A stretch of DNA of 64,000 nucleotides from Burkholderia sp. D-99 (GTDB lineage: Bacteria > Pseudomonadota > Gammaproteobacteria > Burkholderiales > Burkholderiaceae), in NCBI RefSeq assembly GCF_011605345.1, contig NZ_JAAOXM010000007.1, forward strand, positions 284,524 to 348,523. Direction: 5' to 3'. Positions 17,099-26,989 of this stretch are shown one piece after another. The position numbers were made by a program, and so were the translations under genes. Every line of letters starts with the position of its first letter. Position 1 is the stretch's first letter. Under the pieces are notes generated by a model. That model did not search any database and was not told where the DNA came from. It saw only the letters and a list, made by a program, of their open reading frames with translations.

Positions 17099-18142
17099 CG
17101 CGCTGCCCGGCGCGAGCGTTTGAAGGAAATCGTCTACGGTCGGATACCGCAGCGTCACGCACAATTCGGCCTTGAGCCGTGTGTTGGACAGGCGCCGCGA
17201 CTCGCGCATGAACGACAGCAGTGTCGGTTCGAGCTGACGCTCGGCGTCCGCGCGGCTGACGCGTGGCGGCCTCGGCAGGCCGAGCGCCTGCGCGACCCGG
17301 TCGAAATACTCCCCCATCCGCAGCTCGCTGTCGTCCGACGCATGCACGGCGCGCGCCGGCTTGCCGCGTTCGGCCGCGCGGCGCAGGATCGCCGCGAGAT
17401 CGTCCGCGTGGATGTGGTTCGTGTAGACGTCGTCGGCCGGCTCGAGCGCCGGCGTGCCGCGCTCGAGCCGAGCGACCGGCAGACGGTTCGCCGCGTAGAT
17501 GCCCGGAATGCGCACGATGCGCGCGGACAGCACGCCGCGCACCGTCGCCGCGCGCAGTTGCCGCTCGGCCGACACGCGCCGGAACGCCCGCGGATTCGCG
17601 GGGCGCAGCGGATGCGTTTCGTCGATGCGTGCGCCACCGCAGTCGCCGTATACGCCCGTCGTACTGGCGTAGACGAGCCTCGGCGCACGAAGGCCGTCGG
17701 GTACAATACGCGCTGCCCGAACGGGCGCGCCGGCCTGTCGAGCAGCGGTGCGCAGCGTTCGGAGCCGGCCGACCGCCGGTGCCGGCGGCACCGGTGGCCG
17801 TCGTGCAGGCACGGTCGTTGCGGCGATCAGCGCACGCGTGCGCCGGTCGTCGCGGCCGTCGGACTGCGGCGGCGCGAGATGCAGGATCGTGCGGGCCAGA
17901 CCCGCGAGGCGGCCGAGCGTCGCCCGGCGATCGAGGTCGCCGACGATCGGCGTCGCGCCCGCGGCGCGCAGTTCGTCGCGGCGGGCCGGGTGGCTCGTCA
18001 GCGCGAAGATCCGCAGGTTGCGGTGCGAGTCGCGCCATTGCGCGACGCAGCGCATGCCGACGTCGCCGCAGCCGACGATCAGTGCGCGCGGCCGGCGCAG
18101 GATTCGAGTCGCGATCATGTTGGTTGCGAAATCAGTAGCCAC
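17081..18142 (-). CDS. NAD-dependent epimerase/dehydratase-family protein
   Basis: Extended-SDR protein with the nucleotide motif LIVGCGDVG near the N-terminus, YASTTGVYGDCGG (active-site Thr/Tyr region), IRVPGIYAANRLP-like sequence and NHIHADDLAAIL, matching YeeZ-like epimerase relatives. The stretch from TTVPARRPPVPPAP to GAPVRAARIVPDG is Pro/Arg-rich, looks like an insertion and is not seen in standard relatives. The frame opens with GTG at 18142 (353 aa); ATG 18118 is the alternative. Neither has a clear ribosome site. Substrate unknown. Confidence 0.75.
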   Translation of the reverse strand: MATDFATNMIATRILRRPRALIVGCGDVGMRCVAQWRDSHRNLRIFALTSHPARRDELRAAGATPIVGDLDRRATLGRLAGLARTILHLAPPQSDGRDDRRTRALIAATTVPARRPPVPPAPAVGRLRTLRTAARQAGAPVRAARIVPDGLRAPRLVYASTTGVYGDCGGARIDETHPLRPANPRAFRRVSAERQLRAATVRGVLSARIVRIPGIYAANRLPVARLERGTPALEPADDVYTNHIHADDLAAILRRAAERGKPARAVHASDDSELRMGEYFDRVAQALGLPRPPRVSRADAERQLEPTLLSFMRESRRLSNTRLKAELCVTLRYPTVDDFLQTLAPGSASGQRR

Positions 18143-18225
18143 CGTTGCGCGACGCGCAACGGGCTTGCATTGTAGCTGCCGTGCTCGACAGGCACGGTCC
18201 CCACATTTTGTTCTAGTTTGGTTCT

Positions 18226-19257
18226 ATGGCATTCAACGTCACTCTCAAGCAAAGCGGCCGGCAATTCCAGGTCGAGTCGGACGAAACCGTGCTGGCGGCT
18301 GCGCTGCGCCAGAACGTCCATCTGCCGTACGGCTGCAAGAACGGCGCGTGCGGCTCCTGCAAGGGCCAGATCGTGTCGGGCCAGATCGAACAGGGACCGC
18401 ACGCCGCGTCGGCGCTGTCCAACGACGAGCGCACGCGCGGCCTCGCGCTGCTGTGCTGCTCGAAGGCGCAGTGCGATCTCGAAATCGACGTGCGCGAAAT
18501 CGCCGGCGTCGACGGCGTGCAGGTCAAGAAGCTGCCGTGCCGGATCGCCGCGCTCGAACGAAAGGCCGACGACGTCATGGTCGTGAAGCTGCAGTTGCCG
18601 GCCAACGAACGCCTGCAGTATCTCGCGGGCCAGTACGTCGAGTTCATCCTGAAGGACGGCTCGCGCCGCAGCTACTCGATGGCGAACGCGCCGCACGAGG
18701 AAGGCCCGGTCGAGCTGCACATCCGCCACATGCCGGGCGGCAAGTTCACCGACCACGTGTTCGGCGCGATGAAGGAGCGCGACATCCTGCGCTTCGAAGG
18801 CCCGCTCGGCACGTTCTTCCTGCGCGAGGATTCCGACAAGCCGATCGTGCTGCTCGCATCGGGCACGGGCTTCGCGCCGATCAAGGCGATCATCGAGCAC
18901 GTGAAGCACACGGGCATCACGCGCCCGATGACGCTCTACTGGGGCGCGCGCCGCAAGAAGGACATCTACCTCGGCGAGCTCGCCGAGCAGTGGGCACGCG
19001 AGATCCCGAACTTCACGTACGTGCCGGTGCTCTCCGAGCCGGACGCCGGCGACCAGTGGACGGGCCGCACGGGCTTCGTCCATCGCGCGGTGATCGAAGA
19101 CCTGCCCGATCTGTCGGGCCACCAGGTGTACGCATGCGGCGCGCCGGTGATGGTCGAATCCGCACAGCGCGACTTCACGCAGCACCACGCGCTGCCGGCT
19201 GACGAGTTCTACGCCGACTCGTTCACGAGCGCCGCCGATCTCGCGCATCCGGTCTGA
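18226..19257 (+). CDS. Ferredoxin-type flavin reductase (CDP-6-deoxy-glucoseen reductase-like)
   Basis: 343 aa with three modules: plant-type [2Fe-2S] domain at the N-terminus (Cys37, Cys42, Cys45, then Cys77 or Cys78), FAD domain with RRSYSMAN, and NAD domain with ASGTGFAPIKAI. This is the architecture of oxygenase reductases and of AscD/RfbI, and family annotation usually names it CDP-6-deoxy-delta-3,4-glucoseen reductase. No deoxysugar or oxygenase gene is nearby, so the true electron acceptor is unknown. Confidence 0.85.
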   Translation: MAFNVTLKQSGRQFQVESDETVLAAALRQNVHLPYGCKNGACGSCKGQIVSGQIEQGPHAASALSNDERTRGLALLCCSKAQCDLEIDVREIAGVDGVQVKKLPCRIAALERKADDVMVVKLQLPANERLQYLAGQYVEFILKDGSRRSYSMANAPHEEGPVELHIRHMPGGKFTDHVFGAMKERDILRFEGPLGTFFLREDSDKPIVLLASGTGFAPIKAIIEHVKHTGITRPMTLYWGARRKKDIYLGELAEQWAREIPNFTYVPVLSEPDAGDQWTGRTGFVHRAVIEDLPDLSGHQVYACGAPVMVESAQRDFTQHHALPADEFYADSFTSAADLAHPV

Positions 19258-19318
19258 CACCCGCGCACCCGCGTCCCGCGTTGCGCACCGCGATGTCACA
19301 TCCGTGGCATCGCGGCGG

Positions 19319-19348
19319 TTTACAGTTGGGCGCGGGATGCCTTATGCT
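19319..19348 (+). promoter_or_regulatory. Predicted sigma-70 promoter of the argD leader
   Basis: TTTACA (19319-19324), 18-bp spacer, TATGCT (19343-19348). Transcription would start near 19355, about 195 nt upstream of argD. Prediction by eye only. Confidence 0.45.
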
Positions 19349-19355
19349 TGCGCAC

Positions 19356-19439
19356 ATGAACTGCTTCCTGTCCGCCCTTCGACGTCGCCGCTCGCCGCTC
19401 CGCCCGGATGCCGCAGGCTCGTCACGGACTCGCGCGTAA
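19356..19439 (+). CDS. Possible Arg-rich leader peptide of argD (27 aa)
   Basis: Mini-ORF MNCFLSALRRRRSPLRPD... with seven Arg in 27 residues, four of them consecutive (residues 9-12). It starts almost at the predicted transcription start, without a ribosome site, so it would have to be leaderless. Its stop codon lies inside a hairpin (GCGTAACC 19434-19441 with GGTTACGC 19458-19465), and a Rho-independent terminator follows at 19485-19509 before argD. The layout resembles translational attenuation of amino-acid operons. High GC makes Arg runs common by chance, so this stays tentative. Confidence 0.3.
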   Translation: MNCFLSALRRRRSPLRPDAAGSSRTRA

Positions 19440-19484
19440 CCCCCGCACTGCTTCACCGGTTACGCACAAGCTGTTCGACCCACC

Positions 19485-19509
19485 AGCCACGGCCTTCCGT
19501 GGCTTTTTT
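19485..19509 (+). terminator. Terminator or attenuator 41 bp upstream of argD
   Basis: Perfect 8-bp stem AGCCACGG / CCGTGGCT with tetraloop CCTT and six T residues. It sits 41 bp before the argD ATG, leaving no room for a full promoter after it. It could end the reductase transcript, end a small RNA that starts near 19355, or act as an attenuator of argD. Confidence 0.85.
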
Positions 19510-19550
19510 ATTGCCTGTTTCCCTTTCAACGTCCGCTGGAGTCTGCTGCC

Positions 19551-20735
19551 ATGCCCCTGAACGATTATCCGATCGACTCGCTGATGTACATCACGAACCG
19601 CCCCGACATCGTGTTTACGCACGGCAAGGGTTCGTGGCTCTACGATCACACGGGCAAGCGCTATCTGGACTTCATCCAGGGCTGGGCCGTCAACAGCCTC
19701 GGCCACTGCAACGACGGCATCGTCGAAGCACTGAAGACGCAGGCGGAAAAGCTGCTGAACCCGTCGCCCGCGTTCTACAACGAACCGATGGCGAAGCTCG
19801 CCGGCCTGCTCACGCAGCACAGCGTGTTCGACAAGGTGTTCTTCACGAACAGCGGCGCGGAAGCGAACGAAGGCGCGATCAAGCTCGCGCGCAAGTGGGG
19901 CCGCAAGTTCAAGAACGGCGCATACGAGATCATCACGTTCGACCACAGCTTCCACGGCCGCACGCTCGCGACGATGTCGGCCAGCGGCAAGCCGGGCTGG
20001 GACACGATCTACGCGCCGCAGGTGCCGGGCTTCCCGAAGGCCGAGCTGAACGACATCAACTCGGTCGAGAAGCTGATCACCGACAAGACCGTCGCGGTGA
20101 TGCTCGAGCCGATCCAGGGTGAAGGCGGCGTGATTCCGGCGACGCGTGAATTCATGCAGGCGCTGCGCGCGCTGACGAAGCAGCACAACCTGCTGCTGAT
20201 CGTCGACGAGGTGCAAAGCGGCTGCGGCCGCGCGGGCACGCTGTTCGCGTACGAACTGTCGGGCATCGAGCCGGACGTCATGACGCTCGCGAAAGGCATC
20301 GGCGGCGGCGCCCCGCTCGGCGCGCTGCTGTCGAAGGCCGACGTCGCGGTGTTCGAGGCCGGTGACCAGGGCGGCACGTACAACGGCAACCCGCTGATGA
20401 CGGCGGTCGGCTATTCGGTGATCTCGCAGCTCGTCGCGCCGGGTTTCCTCGAAGGCGTGCGTGCGCGCAGCGAATACCTGAAGCGCAAGCTGCTCGAGCT
20501 GTCGGAAGAGCGCGGTTTCGAAGGCGAACGCGGCGAAGGCCTGCTGCGCGCGCTGCTGCTCGGCAAGGACATCGGCCCGCAGATCGTCGAGAAGGCGCGC
20601 GACATGCAGCCCGACGGCCTGCTGCTGAACGCCGCGCGGCCGAACCTGCTGCGCTTCATGCCCGCACTGAACGTGACGACCGAAGAGATCGACCAGATGA
20701 TGGCGATGCTGCGGTCGGTTCTCGACACGCTCTGA
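19551..20735 (+). CDS. argD: Acetylornithine aminotransferase (class III)
   Basis: 394 aa, PLP-dependent transaminase of arginine biosynthesis converting N-acetylglutamate semialdehyde to N-acetylornithine; the same family also uses succinyl-diaminopimelate substrates in lysine synthesis. Shows TNSGAEANEGAIKLAR (99-114), Asp219 in LLIVDEVQSGCGRAG, and the PLP Schiff-base Lys248 in TLAKGIGGGAPLGA. The N-terminus lacks the extension of other class III enzymes, which fits ArgD. A GNAT gene follows 13 bp downstream. Upstream is an attenuator-like leader. Confidence 0.9.
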   Translation: MPLNDYPIDSLMYITNRPDIVFTHGKGSWLYDHTGKRYLDFIQGWAVNSLGHCNDGIVEALKTQAEKLLNPSPAFYNEPMAKLAGLLTQHSVFDKVFFTNSGAEANEGAIKLARKWGRKFKNGAYEIITFDHSFHGRTLATMSASGKPGWDTIYAPQVPGFPKAELNDINSVEKLITDKTVAVMLEPIQGEGGVIPATREFMQALRALTKQHNLLLIVDEVQSGCGRAGTLFAYELSGIEPDVMTLAKGIGGGAPLGALLSKADVAVFEAGDQGGTYNGNPLMTAVGYSVISQLVAPGFLEGVRARSEYLKRKLLELSEERGFEGERGEGLLRALLLGKDIGPQIVEKARDMQPDGLLLNAARPNLLRFMPALNVTTEEIDQMMAMLRSVLDTL

Positions 20736-20748
20736 GGAGAGCCCGCCG

Positions 20749-21204
20749 ATGGATGCCGCCAACGATACTGTCGCAATCCGCCCGTTCGAACGCGCCGACA
20801 CCGAAGCCGTGCTCGCGGTATGGTGCGACGCGTTCCCGCAGTACGACGAAGCCGGTGCGCCGCCGCACCGCGATCCGCTGCGCTCGATCGAGCTGAAGCT
20901 CGCGACGCAGCCGGAGCTGTTTTTCGTCGCGACCAGCGGCGCACGCGTCGTCGGCACGCTGATGGCGGGTTTCGACGGACATCGCGGCTGGCTCTACTCG
21001 TTCGGCGTATCGAACGACGCGCGGCGGCTCGGCATCGGCCGCGCGCTGATCGCGCATGCGGAACGCGCGCTCGCCGCGCGCGGCTGCCTGAAGATCAACC
21101 TGCAGGTGCTGCCCGGCAACGACGATGCGTGCCGCTTCTACGCGGCGCTCGGCTACCGCGTCGAGGAGCGTATCTCGTTCGGCAAGACGCTGCCGGCCGC
21201 ATGA
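20749..21204 (+). CDS. GNAT-family acetyltransferase
   Basis: 151 aa, full GNAT fold: acetyl-CoA motif A sequence GVSNDARRLGIGRALIAHAE (Q/R-x-x-G-x-G/A type) and the C-terminal NDDACRFYAALGYRVEERISFGK. It resembles the YpeA/AttT-type uncharacterised acetyltransferases. Only 13 bp separate it from argD, so the two are probably co-transcribed. Substrate unknown; a link to arginine metabolism is only suggested by position. Confidence 0.85.
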   Translation: MDAANDTVAIRPFERADTEAVLAVWCDAFPQYDEAGAPPHRDPLRSIELKLATQPELFFVATSGARVVGTLMAGFDGHRGWLYSFGVSNDARRLGIGRALIAHAERALAARGCLKINLQVLPGNDDACRFYAALGYRVEERISFGKTLPAA

Positions 21205-21228
21205 CGCGAAAGCCGGCAGCCGGCGATC

Positions 21229-21900
21229 TCAGCGTGTGATCGGCCCCGCGCCCGGCAGCGGATTGCCGAGCGCGTCGGTCGGCACGGCCTGCTGCTCGAA
21301 CGCGGCGAAATACGCGGCCCACTGCGTGTCGCTCACGCGCACGATCAGCGCGCCGTCCTGCCAGATGTCGTTGTGGTCGTTGTGGTCGTCGCCCGCGCGG
21401 TGCAGGTAGTTCGAGCCGGTCGAACCCTGGTTCATGTGCGTGTCGTGGATGCCGTTGCCTTCGGCATACGAGCGGCCGAACACGACGACGTCGAGCCCCT
21501 GCGACTGCGCGGCGCTCACAAGCCGCAGCAGCGACGGGATCGGCTCCGGATTCTCGGTGCCGTCCATCACGGCGCTCGCGCGCCACGCCCCCGTTTCGTT
21601 CAGGATGTCGCTGCGCATGTAGTCGAGCGCGGGCAATGCCGCCTGCCCCGTCAGGTCCGTATAGCCTTCGGCCGCGGCCGCGAGCGTCTGCGTGATCGGG
21701 TGGTGGAAATCGTAGACGAGCTTGTAGTTCAGCAAGTCGTCCGCGTCGCTGGTGCCGACGTTGATCGCGACATCCCAGTTGCCGCCCGGCAACGCCAGCG
21801 TCAGGTGGATGTGATATTGAATCTCGCTGCCGTGCGGCGAGCCCTTCAGCTGCGCCACCGATGTCACCTTCGCCTTCACGAAACCGTAGTCCAGACTCAT
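21229..21900 (-). CDS. DUF2278 (YukJ-like) protein
   Basis: 223 aa, begins MSLDYGFVKAKVTSVAQLKG, with SEIQYHIHLTLALPGG, the conserved HHPITQTL and the region VVFGRSYAEGNGIHDTHMNQG that mark DUF2278. The C-terminal part is rich in acidic and His residues (HRAGDDHNDHNDIWQDGALI), possibly metal-binding. No signal peptide. Function of the family is unknown. Convergent with the GNAT gene (24-bp gap). Confidence 0.85.
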   Translation of the reverse strand: MSLDYGFVKAKVTSVAQLKGSPHGSEIQYHIHLTLALPGGNWDVAINVGTSDADDLLNYKLVYDFHHPITQTLAAAAEGYTDLTGQAALPALDYMRSDILNETGAWRASAVMDGTENPEPIPSLLRLVSAAQSQGLDVVVFGRSYAEGNGIHDTHMNQGSTGSNYLHRAGDDHNDHNDIWQDGALIVRVSDTQWAAYFAAFEQQAVPTDALGNPLPGAGPITR

Positions 21901-22070
21901 GCGTGCTCTCCATGTCCCGATGGGCCGCCGATGCTACACGGCCCGTGTGTCGGTTTGCAGGCGACCGGCTTCGGGCGGCCGCCCCCATCGCTCCCGCGCC
22001 GCGTACGCGGCGCAACAGTCGAATGGAGTCGCACCCGCACGCACAAGTTCGACCCGAATCGCAGGACACG

Positions 22071-22107
22071 AAAAAAAGGCTGTCACGGCATCCCGTGACA
22101 GCCTTTC
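22071..22107 (-). terminator. Terminator of the livHMGF operon
   Basis: Perfect inverted repeat AGGCTGTCACGG / CCGTGACAGCCT with loop CATC; on the minus strand it is followed by a run of seven T. It lies about 70 bp past the livF stop codon. The rest of 21901-22173 shows no gene. Confidence 0.9.
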
Positions 22108-22173
22108 GAAAGCCCGTGTGCGGCACGCCCGGCATCTGCCGTCGCGCGCCACCGGGCCCGCTCATTCACTCAC

Positions 22174-22889
<716 letters not shown>

Positions 22890-22890
<1 letters not shown>

Positions 22891-23666
22891 CAGTGCACCC
22901 CTGCGCCGAGATATGCCTCAATCACCTTCGGATTCTTCTGCACGTCCTGCGGCAGACCCTCGGCGATCACCTTGCCGTAATCGAGCACCGTCATCCGGTT
23001 GCACAGCCCCATCACGAGCTTCACGTCGTGCTCGATCAGGAGAATCGTGCGGCCGTCCGAGCGGATCTTGTCGAGCAGGCGCGTGAGTTCGACCTTCTCG
23101 GTCGCGTTCATCCCGGCCGCCGGCTCGTCGAGCGCGAGCAGCTTCGGGTCGGTCGCCAGGGCCCGCGCGATCTCGAGACGGCGCTGGTGGCCGTACGACA
23201 GGTTGCGCGACGTATAGTCCGCGTATTGCAGCACGCCGACGTACTCGAGCAGCTCGATCGCACGTTCCTTGATCTCGCGCTCTTCCTGGCGTTCGGCCGG
23301 CGTCTGGAACACCGCGCCGAGCAACCCGTGCTTGGTGCGCACGTGGCGGCCCACCATCACGTTCTCGAGGGCCGTCATCCCGCCGAACAGGCGGATGTTC
23401 TGGAACGTACGCGCGATGCCCGTCTTCGCGACCTGATGCACCGCCGTCGGCTTGTATTCCGTGCCGTCGAGCTTGAACTCGCCGGAGTCCGGCGTATAAA
23501 GGCCCGTGATCACGTTGAAGAACGTCGTCTTGCCGGCGCCGTTCGGGCCGATCAGCCCGTAGATCTCGCCTTCCTTGATCTCGAGGCCGACGTCGGACAG
23601 CGCCTGCAACCCGCCGAAGCGCTTGTTCACGCCCTTGACGGACAGTCGGATTTGCTTGTCGCTCAT
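22890..23666 (-). CDS. livG: Branched-chain amino acid ABC transporter, ATPase LivG
   Basis: 258 aa. Walker A GPNGAGKTTFFNVITG, signature region LSYGHQRRLEIARALATDP, Walker B LLALDEPAAGMNATE and the switch LLIEHDVKLVMGLCNR, all LivG-type. It abuts livF (1-bp overlap) and follows livM by 24 bp. Confidence 0.95.
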
Positions 23667-23690
23667 GTGTATATCCCCTGTGTCCGTAGG

Positions 23691-24860
<1,170 letters not shown>

Positions 24861-24878
24861 GTTGTTTGCTCCCTTCCG

Positions 24879-25829
24879 TTACGCGCGATCCGCGACACGT
24901 TCGCCCAAGAGGCCGGACGGACGGAATACCAGCACGATGATCAGCACGATGAAGGCGAACACGTCCTGGTAGTTACTGCCGAATACGCCACCCGTAAGGT
25001 TGCCGATGTAGCCGGCCCCGAGCTGCTCGATCAGGCCGAGCAGCACGCCGCCGACCATCGCACCGCCGAGGTTGCCGATCCCGCCCAGCACCGCGGCCGT
25101 GAATGCCTTCATGCCGGGGATAAAGCCCATGTAGAAGTGCACGTTGCCGTATTCGGACGCAATCATCACGCCGGCCAGCGCGGCGAGCGCGGAGCCGATC
25201 ATGAACGTCGCGGAGATCACGAAGTTCGGGTTCACGCCCATCAGGCTCGCGGTGTTCGGGCTTTCGGCGATCGCGCGCATCGCGCGGCCGAGCTTGGTCT
25301 TGTGCACGAGCAGCAGCAGGCCGCCCATCACGATGAACGCCACCGCGATGATCACGATTTCAGTGACCGAGATCACGGCGCCGGGCGTCGTGTCGGTCGC
25401 CTTGATCACGTTGATCGGATCGGTCGGCAGCAATTGCGGGAACGGCAGCGGGTTGCGCGACCAGATGATCATCGCGGCGGTTTGCAGCAGGATCGACACG
25501 CCGATCGCGGTGATCAGCGGGGCGAGGCGCGGTGCGCGACGCAGCGGCCGGTATGCGACCCGTTCGATCGTGAAGCCGACGAACGCACAGACGACTGCGG
25601 CGATGCCCAGGCCGATCGTCAGCGTCGCAACGTTGCCGAGTCCGGGGAAATGGTTCTGCAGCACGGTGATGGCCGACAGGGCGACCATCGCGCCGATCAT
25701 CAGCACGTCGCCATGCGCGAAGTTGATGATGCCGAGAATGCCGTACACCATCGTGTAGCCCAACGCGATGATGGCGTAGACACTGCCGAGCACCAGCCCG
25801 TTGAGAACCTGCTGGACGAAAATATCCAT
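24879..25829 (-). CDS. livH: Branched-chain amino acid ABC transporter, permease LivH
   Basis: 316 aa, inner-membrane permease beginning MDIFVQQVLNGLVLGSVYAI, with GYTMVYGILGIINFAHGDVL and the ATP-binding-protein contact loop LGRAMRAIAESPNTASLMGV. First intact gene of the livHMGF unit. A terminator at 25995-26029 separates it from the decayed livK frame upstream, so it probably has its own promoter in 25830-25994, though no convincing -35/-10 pair was found. Confidence 0.95.
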   Translation of the reverse strand: MDIFVQQVLNGLVLGSVYAIIALGYTMVYGILGIINFAHGDVLMIGAMVALSAITVLQNHFPGLGNVATLTIGLGIAAVVCAFVGFTIERVAYRPLRRAPRLAPLITAIGVSILLQTAAMIIWSRNPLPFPQLLPTDPINVIKATDTTPGAVISVTEIVIIAVAFIVMGGLLLLVHKTKLGRAMRAIAESPNTASLMGVNPNFVISATFMIGSALAALAGVMIASEYGNVHFYMGFIPGMKAFTAAVLGGIGNLGGAMVGGVLLGLIEQLGAGYIGNLTGGVFGSNYQDVFAFIVLIIVLVFRPSGLLGERVADRA

Positions 25830-25994
25830 TTAAAGCTCCTTGGCCCGTGCTGCCGGAGGACGGTGCGCCCCGCGGGTAAGCGAGGAATCGCGCCTTCTCG
25901 GCGACACTGCGGGTACTAGTCGATACCGGTAAGGGTGGATCGTCCCGGCGCGCGCCGCCCGGCCTGTACGGCCGGACCTGCCGCCGGAGCGGAT

Positions 25995-26029
25995 ACAAAA
26001 ACGGCACCGCACTGTTCTCCGGTGCCGTC
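25995..26029 (-). terminator. Terminator after the livK remnant
   Basis: Stem ACGGCACCG / CGGTGCCGT (26001-26029), followed on the minus strand by TTTTTG. It stands 14 bp after the livK-remnant stop codon and upstream of livH, so it either isolates or attenuates transcription into livH. Confidence 0.8.
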
Positions 26030-26042
26030 ATGAGTCCCGTCG

Positions 26043-26720
26043 CTAAATCGTCACGACGTCGAGGACGGTGTTCGTGGCCTCCTTGAAGTCGTAGGGCAGC
26101 ATGCCGAGACGGCCATCGTCCGGTTGCCCGGCATCCGTGCCTTTTCCCGCCCGGTACGAGGCAAGCCCCGCGCCCGGACAGATCGGATTCCGTGTCGCGC
26201 TGCCTCGCAAGGCACCGCGAGCGCCGCGCCCGACATTCGTCAGGACTGCGTCGGAATCCATCGTACGAACCAGACCGCGCGCCGCGACACCATTGCTCGC
26301 GGCAACGCGCTGTTTCGTCGAATCGAAATGAAAGGGGGCCGGCGACATCGGCACGCTGCCCGCATCGCCGGGCACCATGGCCGGCCTGCGTCGATCGGCG
26401 CGCACGGTCGCTGTCACGCCACGACCGGCGGCCTGCTGTGTTGCAACCTGCGTGCCCGCTGCCCGGCCGTTCGCCAGGCCAAGCGCGTTGATTTCCTCGA
26501 TCGCCAAACGTGCCCCGTTTTCCTTGTCCTTGCCCAATCGCGCGATGCGGCACGCGAAGGATGCCGCACGACCGGCTCCGGCGACGCGCACGCCGCTGGC
26601 CGGCGGTGCCACGAACACCGCAGCCTCCCTCCCCGCCCCGTCGTCGCTCTTTTTGCTGCAGCCGGCAAGCATTGCAACCGGTGCGGCGACGGACATGGCG
26701 TAAGCCAACTTCACATGCAT
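26043..26720 (-). pseudogene. Eroded LivK-type amino acid-binding lipoprotein, frame still open
   Basis: 225 aa instead of the usual 370 or so. The start is intact: GGGAG ribosome site, ATG 26720, signal sequence and lipobox MLAGC (residues 17-21). GKDKENGARLAIEEINALGL is almost perfect LivK sequence. Later pieces (GDAGSVPMSPAPFHFDSTKQ, ATRNPICPGAGLASYR, YDFKEATNTVLDVVTI) match successive parts of the family in order, but much of both lobes is missing and many residues are scrambled to Arg/Ala. No internal stop. It cannot form a normal two-lobed binding protein. Position ahead of livHMGF fits an ancestral livK. Confidence 0.75.
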
Positions 26721-26841
26721 TGAGTGGTCTCCCGCGCCTTGCCAAAACCCGATCTCAAAGCCATTCCGGCCTGAAAACGGGCGCATTGTAACTCCATTTA
26801 TAGGACGCCAATAATCCTGATTCGATGGGGTTTTCCTGCAT

Positions 26842-26916
26842 TGCAACCAATTTTGAGAGACGCTCGGGGACGCGCAGAGCAACCCGGTTGCACCATGAAC
26901 GCGAATAATGGTTGCG
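26842..26916. promoter_or_regulatory. TGCAACC/GGTTGCA repeats upstream of the livK remnant and ispH terminator
   Basis: Four related 6-7-mers: TGCAACC (26842-26848), the near-perfect palindrome GCAACCCGGTTGC (26879-26891) and GGTTGCG (26910-26916), spaced about 30-37 and 25-31 bp. They lie in the livK-remnant upstream region. They look like binding half-sites of one regulator; the regulator is not identifiable by eye. Confidence 0.35.
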
Positions 26917-26934
26917 ATTACAATTCCGACAGGC

Positions 26935-26962
26935 AAAAAAAAGCGCGCCGGGAGGCGCGCTT
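26935..26962 (-). terminator. Terminator of the slpA-ispH unit
   Basis: 9-bp stem AAGCGCGCC / GGCGCGCTT with loop GGGA; on the minus strand followed by a run of eight T. It is 28 bp past the ispH stop codon. Confidence 0.9.
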
Positions 26963-26989
26963 CGGTGTTCCGCGAGTGCGATGCGTCAA

